DNA from: Candidatus Cloacimonadota bacterium
Lineage (GTDB): Bacteria; Cloacimonadota; Cloacimonadia; JGIOTU-2
Length of the DNA stretch: 10,537 bases
Direction of reading: 5' to 3'
Assembly: GCA_021158425.1 (NCBI GenBank)
Contig: JAGGUR010000033.1
Location: 1 to 10,537, forward strand
Shown: in pieces, positions 5,978 through 10,537 of the stretch
How the letters are laid out: every line of letters starts with the position of its first letter
Position numbering within the stretch: position 1 is the stretch's first letter
Made by a program: the position numbers and the translations under genes
The notes under the pieces: model-generated
Seen by the model: only the letters and a program-made list of their open reading frames with translations
Databases searched by the model: none
What the model was told of the DNA's origin: nothing

Positions 5978-8900
5978 ATGAAAAAAAAGTATTTACCTCT
6001 ATTTTTACTTCTCTTTATTTTTTCGAGTGTATTTTTGTTCAGCGTAAATAATGCTCATGCAATAGCAATAACATATACAGATAGCTGGGGAAATTCTGGC
6101 TATAATTTAGATAGTGCAAATGAATCTGGCGTTGAAATAACTTTTTCAATCACAGAATTCTTTTTAGAGGACAGAGAAATTAATGGGCAGGTTATGCAAA
6201 CTTTGCATCTTTCAGGAGTTTTTCTTCCCAATGATGCCGGTGCACCCGACCTACCGTGTTCTGGTCGTTATATTGCGATTCCTCAGGGAGCATCAGCCAG
6301 TGTTCAAATCATTGCCTTACGCACGGAGACATTCCAGGATATAGATATGGCACCAGCATATCGTATTCCTCTTGAAACTGAAACCGGGCCACTTGAGTAC
6401 AGTAAAAATTTAGAAATATACTCAAAAGATGCTTTCTATCCTGAAAATCCTGTGATAATTTCTGAGCCTATGCAAATTCGTGGCATTGATGCAGTAATAC
6501 TTGGCATTACACCATTTCAGTATAATCCCATAACAAAAGAATTGGTTGTTTATCGTGATTTGAAAGTTGATATCACCTTTAATGGTGGGAATGGACATTT
6601 TGGGGAAGACAGGCTACGCAGTCGCTGGTGGGATCCAATATTAAATGATGTGTTACTTAACTATGCTTCTCTGCCCAAGATGAATTATAATTATCCCTCA
6701 AAATCTCGTGATGGTTTTGAATATCTTATTATTACACCTGACGACCCAGATTTTATTGCATGGGCAGACTCCATTAAGGTTTTTCGAACCTTACAAGGTA
6801 TTCTTACAGGTGTTGTGACAACCACTGAAGTTGGTGGAAATACAACTACTGCAATTGAAAACTATATCAACAATGCATACAATACTTGGGACCCTGCTCC
6901 TGTTGCAGTTCTTCTGTTAGGTGATTACGGAACAACAGGCAGCACAATCGTCTCACCTATCTGGTATGGGGGATATAGTCCATGTGCTTCTGATAATATC
7001 TATGCTGATATAGATGGCGACGACCTTCCGGAAATAGCTTTTGCTCGTATAACAGCGCAAGATGAGGATGATTTGTCTACAATGATTGGAAAATTTCTGA
7101 ACTATGAACGCACCCCACCAACAAATCCAGATTTTTACAATCATCCTATCGCTGCTGGTGGATGGCAATCAGATCGTTGGTTCATCCTTTGTAGCGATAT
7201 AATATATGGATTTTGGGAAAACGCACTTGACAAAAGCCCAGTCCGTGAATACGCTGGTTATAGCGGAGGAGCCCCTTCTTATTGGTCAACTAACTCTAAT
7301 ACTAGCCTTATTGTAAATTACTTCGGACCAGATGGTCTTGGGTATATTCCGGCGACACCATCTCATCTAACTGACTGGGGCGGAAACGCTTATCGTATAA
7401 ATACTGATATAAATAGCGGTGCTTTTATTATACAGCACAGAGACCATGGTGGTGAAACAGGTTGGGGTGACCCCAGTTATCACAATAGTGACCTTGCTGG
7501 ATTGAACAATAATGATCTTACTTTTGTCTTTTCTGTAAATTGTTTAACAGGTAAGTACAATTGGAGCAGTGAATGTTTTGCAGAAGCATTCCATCGTCAT
7601 GAAAAAGGAGCACTGGGTATTATTGCAGCATCAGAGGTCTCATTCTCTTTTGTGAATGATACTTATGTTTGGGGAATGTATGATAATATGTGGCCTGATT
7701 TTGACCCAGGATATGGAGGAAATGATTTTGATACTAACTTTATTCTTCCGTGTTTTGCTAATGCTTCTGGGAAATATTACCTCCAGGTTTCAAGTTGGCC
7801 AAGTAACCCAGGTTCTAAAAATACTGTTTATCATCTGTTTCATCATCATGGAGATGCATTTACTACTGTGTATTCAGAAATGCCACAGGACTTAACTGTA
7901 ATTCATAACCCTGTTCTATTAAGTGGCGTTGATTTCTTCACTGTAACAGCAAATGAGGATGCCCTTATCTCATTAACTGTAGACGGAGAAATTATTGGTA
8001 CTGGTGAAGGAACCGGAACGCCTATTAATATTACTATTCCACCACAATTACCGGGCAACAATATGATAGTTACTATTACCAAGCAGAATTATTACCGCTA
8101 TTCTGCTTCTGTAGAAATTATTCCACCAAGCGGTCCCTATGTTGTATACGATTCTCATATAATTAATGATATATTAGGCAATAATAACGGCGAATCAGAC
8201 TTCGGTGAAGAGATATTACTGGGTATGACCCTCAAAAATGTTGGCATACAAAATGCATATGATGTGGTTGCAACAATATCAACAGCAGATGATTATATCA
8301 CAATAACTGATAGTACAGAGAATTTTGGCACAATTCTAGCTAGTAGAGCAAAAACACGAATTGATGCATTTGATTTTAATATTGCTGATGACATTCCAGA
8401 CCAACATATAGTTATGTTTGACTTAGAAATAGCAGGAAGTGCAAAAGATACATGGGAAGCTTCATTTGCCATTGTAATTAACGCCCCTTATCTGACTATC
8501 GGCGACCTAATAATTGATGATTCTGGTGGCAATAATAATGGACGCTTGGATCCTGGAGAAACTGTTCATTTAATAATCCCTACAACTAATGATGGTCATT
8601 CGGACTCTCCAAATGCCACTGGAAACTTATCCTGTAGTAATGAGTATATTACTATTAACACAGGAACATCCGATTTGGGTGTTATTCCTGTAGATTCTAC
8701 TGAAAGTGCTATGTTTAATATAACAGTAGCTTCCGACACGCCAATCGGTATTACAATACCTCTTGATTATAATGTTATTGCAGGAAGTTATTCCGCGTCA
8801 GAATCCTTTTATGAACCTGTAGGCTTATCTATTGAAGATTTTGAAACAGGAGATTTCTCAAGTTATGATTGGGTGCAAGGCGGAAATGCAAATTGGACAG

Positions 8901-9883
8901 TAGTTACAGAAGACCCTTATGAAGGCACTTATTGTGCAAAGTCAGGAACAATTTCTCACAATCAGACTACAGAATTATCAATTAATGTGGATGTTTTTTC
9001 TGGAACTATTTCTTTTTACCGCAAAGTATCATCAGAAGCAGGTTATGATTATCTAAGATTTTACATAGATGGTGCTCAACAAGGACAATGGGCTGGCAAT
9101 GTTTCCTGGGGTGAAGAATCATATACAGTAACATCCGGTAATCATACCTTTAAATGGTCTTATGAAAAGGATGTTGGTGTTAGTAGTGGTAGTGATTGTG
9201 CCTGGATAGATTTTATAACTTTTCCACCAATATTGCCACCCGAGCCAGTGTTTTATTTAAATCCTACATCTATTGATTTTGGTGAGGTAACTGTCGGTGA
9301 TTCTTCTACTGCACAGTTTACAATACATAATTTAGGTGGCGATACATTAAGCGGCACCATTAGAACTCCAAACGGTTACACGGTTGCTGAAGCTGGAACT
9401 CAGTCTGGTGCCAAGAATCAAATGCCTTATAGCATACCTTTAGGTCAAAGTCAAACCTATGATTTGACTTTTAAGCCAACTGCATCTCAATCTTACAACG
9501 GTTCTGTTTTAATTATTGTATATCCTAATCAACGAGAGTTTCTTACATTAACAGGGACAGGTGTTCAGGTAAGTATTACTGAGTTAGATGTATTTGAAAA
9601 TACAGAATTATTAGGCAGTTATCCAAATCCTGCTATTAATTCTACAATCATAAAATATCAACTCAAAGGAAGTTCTAAATCTCAGGATGCAACTATTAAG
9701 GTTTATAATGTTCAGGGAGAATTAGTTAAAATAATCCAGGGCAAGAACGGTAAAGCTATATTAGATGTATCAGACATTGCAACGGGAATCTATTTCTACC
9801 AACTCTCCGCCAAAGGTGGATCCTCCTCTGGAGGAAAGACAGAGAACTACAATAAAATCAAAAAGATGATTGTGATTAGATAA
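5978..9883 (+). CDS. Secreted gingipain-like cysteine protease (peptidase C25) with type IX secretion sorting domain
   Basis: This 1301-residue protein is predicted to be exported and then displayed or released at the cell surface to degrade protein. The signal peptide has a KKK start and long hydrophobic core, with likely cleavage after AHA (residue 28). A C25 propeptide-like domain follows (about 35-235; GAPDLPCSGRYIAIP). The protease domain (about 245-590) carries the probable catalytic pair H490 in HRDHGGETGWGDP and C522 in SVNCLTGKYNW, 32 residues apart as in gingipain R. After it come an Ig-like domain (to about 715), two modules with calcium-loop-like motifs (NNNGESDFGEE near 734, GGNNNGRLDPGE near 850), a beta-sandwich module starting EDFETGDF near 953, an ASH-like Ig domain (SIDFGEVTVGDS near 1096), and the sorting domain from about 1205 (SYPNPAINSTI, GIYFYQL, KKMIVIR). 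Start: AAAGGCGG lies six bases before the ATG. It appears monocistronic, with its own terminator. Confidence 0.92.
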   Translation: MKKKYLPLFLLLFIFSSVFLFSVNNAHAIAITYTDSWGNSGYNLDSANESGVEITFSITEFFLEDREINGQVMQTLHLSGVFLPNDAGAPDLPCSGRYIAIPQGASASVQIIALRTETFQDIDMAPAYRIPLETETGPLEYSKNLEIYSKDAFYPENPVIISEPMQIRGIDAVILGITPFQYNPITKELVVYRDLKVDITFNGGNGHFGEDRLRSRWWDPILNDVLLNYASLPKMNYNYPSKSRDGFEYLIITPDDPDFIAWADSIKVFRTLQGILTGVVTTTEVGGNTTTAIENYINNAYNTWDPAPVAVLLLGDYGTTGSTIVSPIWYGGYSPCASDNIYADIDGDDLPEIAFARITAQDEDDLSTMIGKFLNYERTPPTNPDFYNHPIAAGGWQSDRWFILCSDIIYGFWENALDKSPVREYAGYSGGAPSYWSTNSNTSLIVNYFGPDGLGYIPATPSHLTDWGGNAYRINTDINSGAFIIQHRDHGGETGWGDPSYHNSDLAGLNNNDLTFVFSVNCLTGKYNWSSECFAEAFHRHEKGALGIIAASEVSFSFVNDTYVWGMYDNMWPDFDPGYGGNDFDTNFILPCFANASGKYYLQVSSWPSNPGSKNTVYHLFHHHGDAFTTVYSEMPQDLTVIHNPVLLSGVDFFTVTANEDALISLTVDGEIIGTGEGTGTPINITIPPQLPGNNMIVTITKQNYYRYSASVEIIPPSGPYVVYDSHIINDILGNNNGESDFGEEILLGMTLKNVGIQNAYDVVATISTADDYITITDSTENFGTILASRAKTRIDAFDFNIADDIPDQHIVMFDLEIAGSAKDTWEASFAIVINAPYLTIGDLIIDDSGGNNNGRLDPGETVHLIIPTTNDGHSDSPNATGNLSCSNEYITINTGTSDLGVIPVDSTESAMFNITVASDTPIGITIPLDYNVIAGSYSASESFYEPVGLSIEDFETGDFSSYDWVQGGNANWTVVTEDPYEGTYCAKSGTISHNQTTELSINVDVFSGTISFYRKVSSEAGYDYLRFYIDGAQQGQWAGNVSWGEESYTVTSGNHTFKWSYEKDVGVSSGSDCAWIDFITFPPILPPEPVFYLNPTSIDFGEVTVGDSSTAQFTIHNLGGDTLSGTIRTPNGYTVAEAGTQSGAKNQMPYSIPLGQSQTYDLTFKPTASQSYNGSVLIIVYPNQREFLTLTGTGVQVSITELDVFENTELLGSYPNPAINSTIIKYQLKGSSKSQDATIKVYNVQGELVKIIQGKNGKAILDVSDIATGIYFYQLSAKGGSSSGGKTENYNKIKKMIVIR

Positions 9884-9903
9884 ATAAACCCAAAATAGTT
9901 TAG

Positions 9904-9946
9904 AAAATCCTCGGATCCTTCCATTAGTAGATTCGGGGATTTTTTA
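9904..9946 (+). terminator. Rho-independent terminator after the C25 protease gene
   Basis: AAAATCCTCGGA (9904-9915) pairs with TTCGGGGATTTT (9932-9943), allowing G-T wobble pairs, around a 16-base loop, and the 3' arm runs into TTTTTT. It begins 20 bases after the stop codon of the protease gene, the expected place. Confidence 0.85.
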
Positions 9947-9986
9947 TTCTTGCTTATCTTTTACCAATGTATTTGTATACATAAAC

Positions 9987-10014
9987 TTGACATAAAATAA
10001 TTTAATTAGATAAT
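9987..10014 (+). promoter_or_regulatory. Sigma70-type promoter for the phosphofructokinase gene
   Basis: A perfect TTGACA (9987-9992) is followed by a 16-base spacer and GATAAT (10009-10014), a five-of-six match to TATAAT. It lies between the upstream terminator and the gene, with a transcript start expected near 10021 and a leader of about 40 bases. A GGAG ribosome-binding site is at 10047-10050. Confidence 0.6.
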
Positions 10015-10058
10015 TTTCTAAAATTAATAAACATAATAAACATATCGGAGAACAAAAA

Positions 10059-10537
10059 ATGAAAAAACTTGTTGGCAAGATGCTTATTGCGCAGGGAGGT
10101 GGACCAACTGCTGTGATAAACCAAAGTTTAGTTGGTGCAATACTTAAATCAAGAGAATTTCCAGAAATTACTTCTGTTTATGGAGCGGTTCATGGAGTAC
10201 GAGGAATAATTAATGAAGACCTTTTAGATTTATCAAATATTCCCAAAGAGAATTTAGAAAAAATTGCACAAACTCAATCGTCTGCCTTACTCTCCACAAG
10301 AGACAAGCCAGACAAAAAATATTGTAAAGAGATTTTAAATGTTTTACAAGCCCATAATGTTCACTATTTTTTCTACATTGGGGGAAATGACTCAGCAGAT
10401 ACCTGTAAAGTTATTAGCGAATATGCAAAAAATTCAAACTATAATCTGCGAACTATCCACATTCCTAAAACTATTGATAATGACTTGAAAGTAACTGACC
10501 ATTGTCCTGGCTTTGGCTCTGCTGCAAAATTTGTTAC
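10059..10537 (+). CDS. pfp: 6-phosphofructokinase, pyrophosphate-dependent type (5' part of gene)
   Basis: The enzyme phosphorylates fructose 6-phosphate to fructose 1,6-bisphosphate in glycolysis; the PPi type is reversible and uses pyrophosphate instead of ATP. Only 159 codons are inside the window. The N-terminal phosphate-binding loop is AQGGGPTAVINQS (11-23). YIGGNDSADT places Asp at 111 where ATP enzymes have Gly (position 104 in E. coli), and PKTIDND (136-142) has Lys at 137 where ATP enzymes have Gly (position 124). This Asp/Lys pair is the established signature of PPi use. The start is supported by GGAG eight bases upstream; M8 is an unlikely alternative. The gene has its own promoter and is separated from the protease by a terminator. 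The right edge cuts it in the catalytic domain. Confidence 0.93.
   Translation, partial: MKKLVGKMLIAQGGGPTAVINQSLVGAILKSREFPEITSVYGAVHGVRGIINEDLLDLSNIPKENLEKIAQTQSSALLSTRDKPDKKYCKEILNVLQAHNVHYFFYIGGNDSADTCKVISEYAKNSNYNLRTIHIPKTIDNDLKVTDHCPGFGSAAKFV

Noticed and set aside
7656..7895. Second-frame open frame within the C25 protease gene
   Set aside because: It overlaps the continuous protease frame in a different phase and has no domain or start signal.

Overview
The window looks like an AT-rich chromosomal segment from a Gram-negative-type bacterium of the FCB group. Candidatus Cloacimonadota or a relative is my best guess. The main clue is the large secreted gingipain-like protease: it has a signal peptide and ends in a C-terminal domain of the type IX secretion sorting kind (YPNP near the start, GIYFYQL, then a KKMIVIR end). 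A bacterial-type GlnRS and a PPi-type phosphofructokinase fit this lineage but do not prove it.

Left two thirds (1-5772), minus strand. The gene order in the direction of transcription is gltX (GluRS), a RAYT-type Y1/HUH transposase, glnS (GlnRS), a GNAT acetyltransferase, and holB (DNA polymerase III delta', cut by the left edge). Apart from the RAYT, these are housekeeping genes of translation and replication. Every junction in this cluster carries one copy of a structured repeat, four copies in all: 991-1052, 1640-1736, 3486-3627 and 4214-4320. All four lie in the same orientation at or just past the 3' end of the preceding gene. A full copy is a pair of inverted hairpin units, each preceded at its foot by GGAG on its own strand. 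This is the architecture of REP/BIME elements, and the RAYT gene lies tightly between two copies that share 73 identical bases. I read 3486-4320 as a REP-RAYT cassette and the other two copies as its dispersed products.

The repeats reach into coding sequence. The copy at 1640-1736 is translated as the last ~33 residues before the final few of GlnRS, beyond the normal end of that enzyme. The copy at 991-1052 supplies the stop codon of the acetyltransferase. One reading frame is open through all four copies. This repeat-transposase system and its coding use is the most interesting content of the window.

Right third (5773-10537), plus strand. A 205-base AT-rich divergent intergenic region may carry back-to-back promoters. 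It is followed by the 1301-residue gingipain-like (peptidase C25) protein, a Rho-independent terminator, a good sigma70-type promoter, and the start of a pyrophosphate-type 6-phosphofructokinase gene cut by the right edge. I saw no tRNA, rRNA, CRISPR array or T-box leader.
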